Positions 18,444-28,921 are shown, counted from the first letter of the stretch. The stretch: 64,000 nucleotides of DNA from Flavobacteriaceae bacterium UBA2765 (GCA_002352665.1 DEIV01000007.1:56592-120591); one strand, 5' to 3'. Program-made: numbers and translations. The notes: generated by a model not told the origin, from the letters alone.

Positions 18444-21400
18444 ATGACAGTAGATATTATAAAAAAAGCACTAGTAACACTAACAATATTGTTTATTGCT
18501 ATAAATGTAAAGGCACAGCATCAAAAATTTGATGAAGGCTTTATACAAGTACACAAAGAAATGCAAGCCATAAACCCTTTACTTTTTGAAAACAAAGGTG
18601 TTGCAAAACCAATAAGCAAAGTTCCTTGGAAACAAAAAGAATTATTAGCTATTGAAAAAGGAACGATAATAAAGGTATTAGCCTATGAAGCAAAAGCAAG
18701 TATCTTTTATATTTATTTTGTGTTTATCCAAAATGAAATAGGAGACAATAGCATTGAAGTTTATGAAGTTGATTATGCTGACCATAAACCTTACAAGGTG
18801 TTTTCATTTACTACCGAATATGAAGATGCAGAGAGTTGGAGTGCATATAGTGATAATGAAGTGATAATGAAGAGTGGATATCTCTATTTTGACAGTGATA
18901 GCACAGATGATTCTGGCTATTATTATAAATTCAAGTATAAACTTGGTGAAAAATCAAAAGTAGAAGATGCAGGATATTTAGAAGGATATATAGATACTTT
19001 TTATAGAACCGATAATCATACTCGCACTGCTTCTGCCGAAGCAATTAACGGAGAATTGAGTATTATATATTCTGAAACTGATATAACAGAAATAGAATTT
19101 GTAACTAAAGGTTTTGAAAATGGGTTTTATATAGGAAACCTTTCTTGGTCTCTAGATGATAAAATCTTATATTTTGATAATTATGCAAGCGGTCTTGCTT
19201 GTATTTGGCGGTATAATATAGAAAGCAAAGAACTTTCTAAGATAGTGCCTGAACACGATGCAGAACATCCCTTTGCTTTTACATACAATTACAAAGAATA
19301 TGTCTTTTATATAGAAGAAAATACAATAAAGGTAGCCACCAGTAAAAAGAAAGCTCGTGTTCCAAAAATAACAGATCCAATAGGTGTTTATGAAAAATCA
19401 AAACTACAAACATTGGTAACAAATGATTTTGAAATTGCTGAAATAAAAAGATCTAGTGATAGAGCGTATACCTACGTAACTGGCACAACTCAATATAACA
19501 GTTCTGGTACTCAAGTGTTTTCTGTTTTTTTAATAGAAAAAATGAGTAAAATAGTTTCGAAAATCAGTATGAAAATATTGGGACTGCGTGATTATACAAA
19601 GTTAAAATCGTTAAACAACATAAATATAGATGCAATAGATGAAGCAATGAAAATACCTATTGGGGATGGAGATTGTTGTCATACAGACAATACTATTTTG
19701 TTTTTTAGAAAAAAAGACCAACTCATAAACGGTTTGCAAATAATATCTTTACATGGCGAAGAGGGCGAATATGATACAAGAAAAATAATAACATCAAAGA
19801 ATCTATTAAATCAAATTTGGATAGAAAATACTGTAGGGCATACTGGTTATGAAGATGATTCAAAACATAATTATTTTATCAATATAGAAAAATACAAGTT
19901 TCAAAATGATAGTTTGGTTTTAATGAATCCTAAACAAGAAGATGATTACTATTATATAATTGCCAAAAACGGACTAAATGCACGTAACAGTCCCTATTTT
20001 TCTGGTGAAAAAATAAAAGTGTTAGATTTTGGTGCAAAAGTAAAAGTATTGAATAAAACTGACTTTACCCATGAATTATGGGACGGTAGTAAATTAGTAA
20101 AAGGAAATTGGGTTCAAATTGAAATTGAAAATAATGACGAAAAATTCACAGCATATGTCTTTGATGGCTATTTGAATAAAGAATTAGTCAATGTTAATAC
20201 AGATGCAGAAGCTACGATTGCAAATGGTGAATGGAGATGGTATTATACTATTGGACAATTAGGCGAACTCGGATTTTACAAAAATGGAGAAAAAGATGGC
20301 AAATGGAAATGGTTTTTTAAAAATGGAGCTTTAAAAGCAATTGGGAGCTATAAAGATGGAAAACCTGTAGGTCAAAGAAAATGGTATTATAATAATGATA
20401 AATTATACTGTACAGGACAATATAGTGATGGGAAAAAAGATGGAGGATGGCTTTGGTACTCTAATGATAAACCTAGACTTAGTATTACTTTTGATAAAGG
20501 TAATGTTGCTCAATTTAAAGTTTTTGATAAGCAAGAAAATGAAATCTTAAAAACCAAAAACACCGGTATTTCAAAAGTTGCCTTTACCGAATCTTATGAT
20601 TATAGACATGTTTTTGAAGTACGCATTGAAAATCCAGATGATTTTAATGTATATTTTGATGGTCATTATATGTCTATTGGGAAACGAAAAAACAATAAAA
20701 AATCTGGGGAAAGTAAAAGTTATGAAAACGGAAAACTAAAAAGAATAGCACATTATAAAGCGGGTTTGAAAACAGGAAAATGGGAACACTATCTGGGCGA
20801 TGAAGAAAGATTGCACTTTTCAGAACACTATAAAAATGACAAGAGAACAGGAAAATACAAATACTATCATAATAACGGGCAATTACAATTTTCTGGGAAA
20901 TATAGTAATGGTATTGAAGTAGGTAACTGGAAAAGCTATTATGATAATGGACAAATAAAAAGGAAAAGTAAATATATTCTTGGTAATAAAGATGGTAAAT
21001 GGAAGATGTATTATGAGAACGGACAATTAATGAGTACCAGCCATTACAAAGATGATAAGTATCATGGAGAATATTTAGATTATTATGAAAATGGAAAAAT
21101 TAAAGAAAAAGGCAACTATAGTAATGGAAACAAGGAAGGCAATTGGAAAGCATATCGCGAAAACGGAATTTTAAAAGAATTAACTCCGTATAAAAATGAT
21201 AAAATTCATGGAGAGTGGACAGAATATGATGATGATCAAATTTTAATGTCACGTACGCAAATAAAAGATGGAGATTTTAAAAATTTACACAAAACTAGTT
21301 TTTATCCTAACGGACAAATACGAGCTATAGGGTCTTCAGACAATGGTTCAGAATTTGGCGAATGGAAATTATATTATGAAAATGGGCAACAAAAAGAAGT

Positions 21401-22313
21401 AAAGAATTATAAAGATGGTAAAGAAGATGGTGAATGGAAATTATATTATGAAAGTGGACAATTAAAAGCACAAGGGCAATTTATCAAAGGAGATAGAGAT
21501 GGTAAATTTATTTGGTATAAAGAAGATGGCAAAATAAAAGATGCTACGGAATATAAATACAACTCTCAATATGTAATGGGAGAATGGAAGTATTTTGATA
21601 ATGGAAATCTAGAATCGGTTGAACTTTATCAGAGAGATGAGTTGGTAGAATGGAGATATTATTATGAATCTGGGCAGTTAAAAGAAGTAAGACAGTACTA
21701 TAAAAAGAGAACAAGAACTGGAGAATGGAAATATTATTATAAAAGCGGACAATTAAGACTTCTTGCCCATTACAATGATGAAATACCTCAAGGTGAGTTT
21801 AAATTATATCATGAAAATGGGCAATTGTATAAAACTCAAATTTGGGAATATTATAAAAAGCTAATGAAGGTCAATTCCTGTTTTGATGCCAAAGGAAATG
21901 CATTAAATATAGGTACATTAAAAAATGGAACAGGCACTGTAAATGAATATAATGCCAAGGGAGAACTCATTAACACAGTTGAATATATAGAAGGTAAAAA
22001 AGCAGAGCATAATGTATCATTAGATGATGCTTGGAATGATAGTGATAAACTCAATTCACTTGCTTGGAAAATTTATGAAGAAGAAACCTATAAAGTAAAA
22101 CTTGACTTGGCCATTAAATGGGTACAACGTTCTATTGAATTAGGTGAAAATTACTATAACACAGATACCTATGCCGCTTTATTATATAAAACAGGTAAGT
22201 ATAAACAAGCCTTAAAAGTTGCTAAAAATGCCATAAAAATGGCTAAAAAAACAAATACAAAGTATAAAGTAACCCAAGAACTTATTGATAAAATAAATAT
22301 GAAGCTTAACTAA
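18444..22313 (+). CDS. Giant exported protein: propeller-like, SH3, MORN-variant array, TPR
   Basis: 1289 residues with a signal peptide ending near 25 (NVKAQ). Residues about 30-490 are beta-rich and resemble a WD40-like propeller (WSLDDKILYFDNYASG, WRYNIESKEL). Residues 500-575 form an SH3-like domain (LNARNSPYFSGEKIKVLDFG then WVQIEIE and YVFDGYL). About twenty MORN-variant repeats occupy 590-690 and 755-1165, broken by a non-repeat insert. A TPR-like domain closes the protein at 1195-1289 and is paralogous to the end of the 16872 product. No enzyme motif is visible; a large scaffold or binding protein in the envelope is the best guess. Confidence 0.82.
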   Translation: MTVDIIKKALVTLTILFIAINVKAQHQKFDEGFIQVHKEMQAINPLLFENKGVAKPISKVPWKQKELLAIEKGTIIKVLAYEAKASIFYIYFVFIQNEIGDNSIEVYEVDYADHKPYKVFSFTTEYEDAESWSAYSDNEVIMKSGYLYFDSDSTDDSGYYYKFKYKLGEKSKVEDAGYLEGYIDTFYRTDNHTRTASAEAINGELSIIYSETDITEIEFVTKGFENGFYIGNLSWSLDDKILYFDNYASGLACIWRYNIESKELSKIVPEHDAEHPFAFTYNYKEYVFYIEENTIKVATSKKKARVPKITDPIGVYEKSKLQTLVTNDFEIAEIKRSSDRAYTYVTGTTQYNSSGTQVFSVFLIEKMSKIVSKISMKILGLRDYTKLKSLNNINIDAIDEAMKIPIGDGDCCHTDNTILFFRKKDQLINGLQIISLHGEEGEYDTRKIITSKNLLNQIWIENTVGHTGYEDDSKHNYFINIEKYKFQNDSLVLMNPKQEDDYYYIIAKNGLNARNSPYFSGEKIKVLDFGAKVKVLNKTDFTHELWDGSKLVKGNWVQIEIENNDEKFTAYVFDGYLNKELVNVNTDAEATIANGEWRWYYTIGQLGELGFYKNGEKDGKWKWFFKNGALKAIGSYKDGKPVGQRKWYYNNDKLYCTGQYSDGKKDGGWLWYSNDKPRLSITFDKGNVAQFKVFDKQENEILKTKNTGISKVAFTESYDYRHVFEVRIENPDDFNVYFDGHYMSIGKRKNNKKSGESKSYENGKLKRIAHYKAGLKTGKWEHYLGDEERLHFSEHYKNDKRTGKYKYYHNNGQLQFSGKYSNGIEVGNWKSYYDNGQIKRKSKYILGNKDGKWKMYYENGQLMSTSHYKDDKYHGEYLDYYENGKIKEKGNYSNGNKEGNWKAYRENGILKELTPYKNDKIHGEWTEYDDDQILMSRTQIKDGDFKNLHKTSFYPNGQIRAIGSSDNGSEFGEWKLYYENGQQKEVKNYKDGKEDGEWKLYYESGQLKAQGQFIKGDRDGKFIWYKEDGKIKDATEYKYNSQYVMGEWKYFDNGNLESVELYQRDELVEWRYYYESGQLKEVRQYYKKRTRTGEWKYYYKSGQLRLLAHYNDEIPQGEFKLYHENGQLYKTQIWEYYKKLMKVNSCFDAKGNALNIGTLKNGTGTVNEYNAKGELINTVEYIEGKKAEHNVSLDDAWNDSDKLNSLAWKIYEEETYKVKLDLAIKWVQRSIELGENYYNTDTYAALLYKTGKYKQALKVAKNAIKMAKKTNTKYKVTQELIDKINMKLN

Positions 22314-22401
22314 TATGAATAATAATAAAACACCACTTATTTTTATCACCTTACAACTTATTAGTTTTTTTAATAATAACTTGGTTTTTTTATAATCAAT
22401 T

Positions 22402-23232
22402 ATGAATAAAATACAACAATTATTAATACTACTAACTATACTATGTATAGGCTATAGTTGTACAACTCAAAATAAAGAAAATAAAGCGAATGATTTTACC
22501 AAGTGTGATACAAACCTAAAGCCAAAAGATACACTTCATATCACTAAAGTTAATAAAGACAGTATTTTATTTACAGGCGTACTATACACTAATGTAAATC
22601 TTTTTCAGAATAAAAATGATAAAACATATACCGTTAAAGACGATAATCATAAAGTCTTATTAAAAAAAATGAAACACTTTTCTAGAATTAATGGCGGGTT
22701 TCAAGCATTGAATGATGCATTAGAAATAGAATTTTACGATTTAAAATTAAATAAACTAAGCCAAGTACCAAAACCAGAGATGTTGGAATTTTGTGGTAAC
22801 GTTTCTGGTTGGAAAGTCAAAATAGAAGAAAAAGAAGATTATTATTTAGTTCAAAAGCTTGAAGGGCATAGTGGTAATTATGGTAGTACATGGCAAAATA
22901 CAGATTCTATACCAAAGTTAAATAGTAAAGATATCTATTTTTTAGATAAAACTAAAAGCATAGAATTTAATGAAAATGTCTATTATCCGGAAACAATTAT
23001 TATTGTATATGAAAATAGTATGGGAATACGGAAAAACAAAAAAACATATGTTTTTGATACTATTGATATTTCGAGTCTAAAAGTTCAGTGTAATGGGCTA
23101 TTTGGCTATTTTGAAAAAACAGAAATAAAGTATAAAAAACTTAACCCATTTAAATATAATCTAGCTTCATTTGAATTACCAGACGGAAGAGAAGGTTATA
23201 TAGATAAATTAGGGAATGAATATTATAAATAA
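22402..23232 (+). CDS. Lipoprotein of unknown function
   Basis: 276 residues with a lipoprotein signal ending at Cys20 (IGYSC). The mature part is beta-rich and ends with GREGYIDKLGNEYYK, reminiscent of WG-repeat or KWG-type ends, but a single copy is not enough to assign the family. Probably tethered to the outer membrane. Hypothetical. Confidence 0.6.
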   Translation: MNKIQQLLILLTILCIGYSCTTQNKENKANDFTKCDTNLKPKDTLHITKVNKDSILFTGVLYTNVNLFQNKNDKTYTVKDDNHKVLLKKMKHFSRINGGFQALNDALEIEFYDLKLNKLSQVPKPEMLEFCGNVSGWKVKIEEKEDYYLVQKLEGHSGNYGSTWQNTDSIPKLNSKDIYFLDKTKSIEFNENVYYPETIIIVYENSMGIRKNKKTYVFDTIDISSLKVQCNGLFGYFEKTEIKYKKLNPFKYNLASFELPDGREGYIDKLGNEYYK

Positions 23233-23296
23233 GCAATGCTACTTTTGATTTATTTAACCATAAAAAAATTACTTAAAAACTATTATTTAGAAATAT

Positions 23297-24118
23297 ATGA
23301 AAAAAACACTATTCATATTATTGATGATATGCTTTTATTCTTGTAAAAAGGAAGATAAAGTACAAACTATAGATATAAAACAAGTTAAAGTATTAGATAC
23401 TATATACTGTGATAGCAAACCAACAACTACAAAGAAAAAATTAGCAATGTATAATTCAGATTATACTTCTATCATTAGTGTCTATCCACTAAAAGATCAA
23501 AAAATCACTGTTGCTAATGGACAAGATGTAGCAATTTGTTATCAAAATGAAATTGAGATTGTATTATTAAAAAATAAAGATACTGTATATAATATAATTG
23601 TAAATATGGATACTATTTTCAATAATATTTCACCCTATGATAAAAGTATGTTTAAAGAAAAATTAAAAAACATAAAGCTTGATTCAATTTTTGTACGTTC
23701 ACCTAGGGCAGAATACTTATATTATAATTGGAATTGTATAGATCATACAAATAATAAAGAGTATACTACAACAGATGTATTTCAGTATATTGGTAAATCA
23801 GTAGGGAAGTTACGACCATATAATTTTAGCCGTTTGATTAACAGTTACCTCAAAGAGCAGACATTAGAGCAGATTAATCAAAGTTTTGGTGCACCAATAG
23901 CTCAAGAAATATTTATAATGGATGGTAGTCTACCAGAGTTTAGAGGTAATCTTGAACATTATATTTCAAAAGAAGAGTATACAAAAGATTCCATTTCAAT
24001 AAAAGAGGTTACATGGAGGATAAATAAAGATGATAATGTAACCATTTGGTATCAACAAAGAGAAAATAATTGGAAAGCTGTTGATGTTTTCAATTGGAAT
24101 AAAAATGCAGAATTTTAA
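23297..24118 (+). CDS. Lipoprotein of unknown function
   Basis: 273 residues with a lipoprotein signal ending at Cys16 (CFYSC) followed by a charged linker. A segment LEQINQSFGAPIAQEIFIMD resembles the 'SmpA/OmlA-like' turn found in many small lipoproteins, but the similarity is weak. It is the last gene of the island before tRNA-Arg and is followed by a strong hairpin. Confidence 0.55.
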   Translation: MKKTLFILLMICFYSCKKEDKVQTIDIKQVKVLDTIYCDSKPTTTKKKLAMYNSDYTSIISVYPLKDQKITVANGQDVAICYQNEIEIVLLKNKDTVYNIIVNMDTIFNNISPYDKSMFKEKLKNIKLDSIFVRSPRAEYLYYNWNCIDHTNNKEYTTTDVFQYIGKSVGKLRPYNFSRLINSYLKEQTLEQINQSFGAPIAQEIFIMDGSLPEFRGNLEHYISKEEYTKDSISIKEVTWRINKDDNVTIWYQQRENNWKAVDVFNWNKNAEF

Positions 24119-24191
24119 TTATAGCAAAATAGATTGAAAAATAGAGGTTTTGGTTTTGAACAAAAAATCATTTCTCTTTATATCAAAAAAG

Positions 24192-24218
24192 AAGCGAGTT
24201 TCATTTTGAAACTCGCTT
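24192..24218. terminator. Bidirectional hairpin between the island and tRNA-Arg
   Basis: AAGCGAGTTTCA pairs perfectly with TGAAACTCGCTT around TTT. On the minus strand it is followed at once by CTTTTTTGATA, so it terminates the tRNA-Arg transcript; on the plus strand the tail is weaker but may end the lipoprotein gene. Confidence 0.8.
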
Positions 24219-24233
24219 GTAATTAATTTTTTG

Positions 24234-24307
<74 letters not shown>

Positions 24308-24967
24308 ATTATGATTAGTTTTTGCTAATCATGAATGAAATTTTAATTTGTAACAAAGCTTATAATTTTCTTGAGAAAGTGAACTTTCAACGTATACCAA
24401 TAGCTTTAGTTTGTCGTGATGGCAGAATATTGTCAAACCACACTATATTTTTAATAATCAAAAAGTTACGTCTTAATACATTCACTAGGTAACTTATTTG
24501 ATAAGAACTTTTGTTTTTTTTTTACCTTTTTAAAGGTGGGCAAATATACAATTTTTACTAAAAAACATTAATAAAATTTTAAGTTTTTATATATTAAATC
24601 TTTGCTTGAAGATATTCGAGAAATCCAAGAGAATAAAAGGACAACTTTTCTTGTTTAGATTCAGTTAATTTTGATAATAACAAGACCCTTTGTCTCTATT
24701 TTTCAAGACATAGAATACTCTGATGACTCTGTCTCAGGATTATTTATTAACTGTTTTATCATTGGTGTTCCGCTAAAGTGTGTATTTTTGTTCATATCGA
24801 AATCTTGTGATGAAAATCAATATATAAATAGAGTGTGAAAGCCATCTATGGAAATCCCACTTTTAAAAAGTTTTATCGAACACTAATGTATTTTTATAGT
24901 TATATTAAAAGTATGCAATGGTGTACTTATTGTTTTTGTTAGAAATTTTTAAAATCAAAACTTTTGA
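24308..24967. other. Intergenic region with insertion-sequence debris
   Basis: 660 bases between tRNA-Arg and the hybrid sensor gene. From left to right it has a hairpin ATGATTAG/CTAATCAT at 24311-24332, a possible minus-strand -7 box TATATTTG at 24541-24548, a short minus-strand frame of unknown origin ending at 24594, and the transposase remnant at 24703-24795. No intact gene is seen. Confidence 0.5.
24703..24795 (-). mobile_element. Remnant of a transposase N-terminus
   Basis: The minus strand encodes a 30-residue frame beginning MNKNTHFSGTPMIKQLI. This resembles the N-terminus of IS4-type transposases with a DUF4372 domain (pattern THFSGQPxxxQLL, recalled from family members). After about 17 residues the similarity fades, and a stop follows. 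No terminal repeats or remaining transposase are visible nearby, so this is at most a fossil. Confidence 0.4.
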
Positions 24968-27900
24968 ATGGTTCAGTATAAAAGAATAGAAATATTAATT
25001 TGTATAACACTTACATTCTTTTGTCTTACTAAAGGTTTGGGACAAAATGAAACTGGCGAAAATTATAATGCTGAAAACGGTTTATCTTCTAATTGGGTTT
25101 CTTGTTTTCAATTAGACGATAACGGGTATCTTTGGTTAGGCACGCAAAATGGTCTTAATAGATTTGATGGAATAAATTTTAAAAAGTATTATAACAAGCC
25201 ATTTGACAATAATAGTATTGCAAGTAATTGGGTACGTAATATAGTAAAGGATGAAACAGGTAATTTTTGGTTGGGAACCATTGGAGGTGGTTTGCAAAAA
25301 TTTAATCCGTACAAACATACCTTTGACAAAAATTTTTTAATCGAAGGTGAACAACCAACCGTAGTTAAGAGAATTGTTATATCTAACGATAAAATTTGGG
25401 TAGTTTCTGATAGAGGTTTGCTAATGGCTAAAAAACCTTATAAGAGTTTCAAGTATATATCAAAAAGTTTTTATATAAATATAACTAATCTAGGTAAAGA
25501 ACATTTGATTTTGAGCAATAAGGATGGCCTTTTTTTATTAAATAAAAAGTCTAATCATATTCGTAGTATTAGCGAACAAAATCATCAGACGATTGCTGAA
25601 ATCAATACAGATAATTTTTTTGTTTTAGAAAATCAATATATTTCAAAATATCAGATTAAAGATTCCTTAATTAACAAATTAAGTAGTCATAAATTAAATC
25701 TTGATAATTCTAATTCAACCCTTTGGGGATCAATAAAGTTATTTTCTTCATCTTATGGAATATTAATCACATCAAAAGATGAAATTTTTAGATATGATGA
25801 TACAACAAATAGTTTAATTCCCTTTTTTAAATATAGTAACAAATCTGATGACAATACAGTATTAAGCTACTATGAAACTAAAAAAGGAGATTTATGGATT
25901 GGCACAAAAAAAGGTGTATACCATCTTAGTAATCATAAAAAAACCTATGGAGATGCAGATAATGGTTGGCAAAATGTAAAAGATGTAAAGGTTAGAGAAA
26001 TTCAACTTGAAAACAATGTGCTTTGGTTAGCCAATGAAAAAGGACTGAAAAGTTATTACAAAAATAAAGAGCTTAAAACATACCTAAAGGGTAATATTAC
26101 TGCGTTTAAAAAAGTAAATAACAATCTATATGCTGCAGGAAAAGATCAAAATGATCAAGCTAATTTTTGGCATATTAACTTAAAAACAGGTCAAACTAAA
26201 AGTTTTGCTCTAAAAGACTTCAAGGCAGAAGGTAATATTTGGAAAATATTACCTGATAATGATAGAATTTTGATTGCCGGACAATATAACTTTGGTTATT
26301 ATAATTTAAAAGATGAAACTTTAAATTTTTTAAACAAAATTGGTAATCAAAAATTAAAATCGTTGGTTATTACCGATCTCTTAAAACATCATGATGAACT
26401 ATGGATTGCAACACTTGATGGGCTTTTTATAACTAAAAACAATAGTTTTAAATCGGTAAAGCATTTAATAAGAAATAAAAAAAATGGCTTAACCAATAAT
26501 ATTATTATGGATATACACAAAGATCAAAATGATAATATTTGGTTAGCAACTGAGGGAGGATTGCATCTATATAATGAGAAAAATTCAACTTTTAAACACT
26601 GGGGAAGAAAAGATGGTCTTTTAGATGCTAAAGTACTAACTATTGAGTCTGACAATGAAGGCTCTCTTTGGTTAGGAACTAACTCATCAGGCCTCTTTAA
26701 ATTTAATCCTTCAGATGAATCTTTTACCAATTTTAATAAAAAATTGGGACTAAGCTCTGATGAATTTTTAATGAGTGCTGGTTTTAGCCAAGACAATCAA
26801 ATATTTTTAGGTACTGAAAACGAAATAGTAACTTTTGATGCCAGTACATTGCAACTTCCAAATAAAGATACGCTTAAGTTAAAAATAGAAACAATTCATG
26901 TTGATAAAGGTATTGATGATGAATTACTTAACCAAGAAACTCAAAATAAACTTGTGTTACCTTATAATTATGGTAATTTATCATTTCATTTTAATGCACC
27001 AAATTACTACAACCCAAAATCTACAACGTATTCGTATAAAGTAAATGGCTTATACGATTCTTGGGTTGATTTAGGGACATCAAATTCATTTTCGCTTGTC
27101 AATTTACCGCATGGTAACTATCAAATTCAAATAAAAGCTGAAAACCCGCTTTATACAACTTCAATACAATCATTTGCATTAACTATAAAGAGGGCTTTTT
27201 ATAATACGTTTTGGGCTTGGATTCTTTATTCATCGACTCTTTTAAGTATACTTTTTTATTTTTGGAAACATTTTAAAAATAAATTAATCATCAAAAATAA
27301 ATTAGAAAACCTAAAAGAGATCAATAGCTTAAAATCTAAAATGTATGCAGAAATATCTCACGAAATTAAAACACCATTAACCCTAATAAAAGGAAATACT
27401 TCTTTACTTGCTAAAGAAGAAATAACTGAAGAACAAAAAAAAGCAATAGGCACTATTAAAAAAAGTTCAAAAGAAGTATTAAGTCTAGTAAATCAGATGT
27501 TAGATCTAGTCGCTATAGATGTAAAAAGATTTGAATTAAACTATGTTTCTAAAGATATTGTCATCTTCTTGAAACAGTGTATCGCCTTATTTGAATCTAG
27601 AGCAAAAAACCAAAGAAAAGAACTTTTACTTAACAGCTCAACAGAAAGTTTAATTTCTAGTATTGATGTCCAAAATTTAAAAAAAGTTATTTTCAATTTA
27701 ATTACAAATGCTTTAAAATTTACGCCAACAAACGGAATTATAACCCTTGAATTGTTAGCTTCACCACCAAATAATTTTATCATTAAAGTGAGTGATACCG
27801 GTAAAGGTATACAAGCGGAACATTTGCCAAGAATATTTGATAGATATTATAAAACTTTTGACTTAGAAAATAATCTTGGATCTGGTATAGGTATGTCTTT

Positions 27901-28843
27901 AACAAAAGAGATTATCCAATTGATGGAAGGTGAAATAAAAGTTGAAAGTACTGTTAATCAAGGAACAACGTTTACTATAACACTCCCAATTCAAAAAAGT
28001 AATGACAGTATTAACGATGAAAATAAGATAGAATTATTACCTTCTAACCCTTCATCTACCTTAAAAGAAGAATTTCAGTTAGTAGTAGTAGATGATAATG
28101 CCAGTTTGCTGGAATATTATAGTCAACTTTTAGACAATACTTACAATGTTAGCTACTTTCAGAATGGAAAAACAGCACTGCAATATGTTAAGAAAAATCA
28201 TTGTGACTTCATTTTGAGTGATGCGATAATGCCCATAATGGATGGCTTTCAGCTTTGTAAAGAACTGAGAAAAGATTGGACAACCTCTCACATACCTTTT
28301 ATTATGGTCAGTGCTTTATCTAACTTAGAAAATAAAAATGAGGGATATAAAATAGGTGTTGATGCTTTTCTAGAAAAACCTTTTGAAGAGCAAGAATTAT
28401 TAGCAGTAATTCATAACCTTTTAAACAAACAAAAAATAAGAGCCAGTTATTTTAAAAAGTACTTTAACGTTAAAAAAGAGGTCAATGCTTTATTAGCACC
28501 TAAAGATTTAGACTTTATTGATAAGCTACATAGCTTAGTATTCAATAAAGATAAAAATATTAATATTGAGATTCTTTCACAAGAACTTGGATTAAGTCGT
28601 AGTCAATTACACAGAAAAATTAAATCACTTACCGAAATGTCAACGACAGCCTATATTAACAATATAAGAATTGAAAAAGCAAAGCAATTACTTTTAAGTT
28701 CAAATTTAGACATAAACGAAATTGCATATCAAATAGGTTTTTCTGACGCCGGGTATTTCATAAAAACGTTTAAAAAACAGTTACATAGTACGCCTAAGAA
28801 TTGGCGAGATACCTATAAAAAATCTGCTCCTGACAACAAATGA
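24968..28843 (+). CDS. Hybrid two-component system protein (sensor kinase, receiver, AraC HTH)
   Basis: One-protein signalling system typical of Bacteroidota. It has a signal peptide (1-25), a periplasmic region of about 700 residues with repeated reg_prop motifs (DDNGYLWLGTQNGLNRFDG, DNIWLATEGGLHLYN, EGSLWLGTNSSGLFKF) forming propellers, and a Y_Y_Y domain. A membrane segment near 755-775 is followed by HisKA with His798 in EISHEIKTPL and HATPase_c with DTGKGI and GSGIGMSL. A receiver domain with Asp1085 (LSDAIMPIMDG) and a C-terminal AraC HTH complete it (LGLSRSQLHRKIKSL; IGFSDAGYFIKTFKK). Such proteins usually sense an oligosaccharide and switch on a neighbouring polysaccharide utilisation locus. 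Here no SusC/SusD or glycoside hydrolase is adjacent. Confidence 0.95.
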   Translation: MVQYKRIEILICITLTFFCLTKGLGQNETGENYNAENGLSSNWVSCFQLDDNGYLWLGTQNGLNRFDGINFKKYYNKPFDNNSIASNWVRNIVKDETGNFWLGTIGGGLQKFNPYKHTFDKNFLIEGEQPTVVKRIVISNDKIWVVSDRGLLMAKKPYKSFKYISKSFYINITNLGKEHLILSNKDGLFLLNKKSNHIRSISEQNHQTIAEINTDNFFVLENQYISKYQIKDSLINKLSSHKLNLDNSNSTLWGSIKLFSSSYGILITSKDEIFRYDDTTNSLIPFFKYSNKSDDNTVLSYYETKKGDLWIGTKKGVYHLSNHKKTYGDADNGWQNVKDVKVREIQLENNVLWLANEKGLKSYYKNKELKTYLKGNITAFKKVNNNLYAAGKDQNDQANFWHINLKTGQTKSFALKDFKAEGNIWKILPDNDRILIAGQYNFGYYNLKDETLNFLNKIGNQKLKSLVITDLLKHHDELWIATLDGLFITKNNSFKSVKHLIRNKKNGLTNNIIMDIHKDQNDNIWLATEGGLHLYNEKNSTFKHWGRKDGLLDAKVLTIESDNEGSLWLGTNSSGLFKFNPSDESFTNFNKKLGLSSDEFLMSAGFSQDNQIFLGTENEIVTFDASTLQLPNKDTLKLKIETIHVDKGIDDELLNQETQNKLVLPYNYGNLSFHFNAPNYYNPKSTTYSYKVNGLYDSWVDLGTSNSFSLVNLPHGNYQIQIKAENPLYTTSIQSFALTIKRAFYNTFWAWILYSSTLLSILFYFWKHFKNKLIIKNKLENLKEINSLKSKMYAEISHEIKTPLTLIKGNTSLLAKEEITEEQKKAIGTIKKSSKEVLSLVNQMLDLVAIDVKRFELNYVSKDIVIFLKQCIALFESRAKNQRKELLLNSSTESLISSIDVQNLKKVIFNLITNALKFTPTNGIITLELLASPPNNFIIKVSDTGKGIQAEHLPRIFDRYYKTFDLENNLGSGIGMSLTKEIIQLMEGEIKVESTVNQGTTFTITLPIQKSNDSINDENKIELLPSNPSSTLKEEFQLVVVDDNASLLEYYSQLLDNTYNVSYFQNGKTALQYVKKNHCDFILSDAIMPIMDGFQLCKELRKDWTTSHIPFIMVSALSNLENKNEGYKIGVDAFLEKPFEEQELLAVIHNLLNKQKIRASYFKKYFNVKKEVNALLAPKDLDFIDKLHSLVFNKDKNINIEILSQELGLSRSQLHRKIKSLTEMSTTAYINNIRIEKAKQLLLSSNLDINEIAYQIGFSDAGYFIKTFKKQLHSTPKNWRDTYKKSAPDNK

Positions 28844-28921
28844 AACAATAGTCCCATCATTTGACACATTGGTCCAATTTGTAATTTCATACTTCATCTA
28901 GTTTTGTCCTCTAAAGAATTT

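Noticed and set aside
3298..22313. Regular DNA repeats in the MORN genes as a CRISPR array
   Set aside because: The repeats are coding, diverged and without spacers of constant size; no cas genes are present.
22315..22395. 26-codon frame between the giant gene and the 22402 lipoprotein
   Set aside because: Short, low complexity, no cleavage site; may be chance.
24412..24424. GTGATGGCA repeat as a tRNA-Arg attachment site
   Set aside because: Only nine bases match the tRNA-Arg end and nothing around it supports an insertion.
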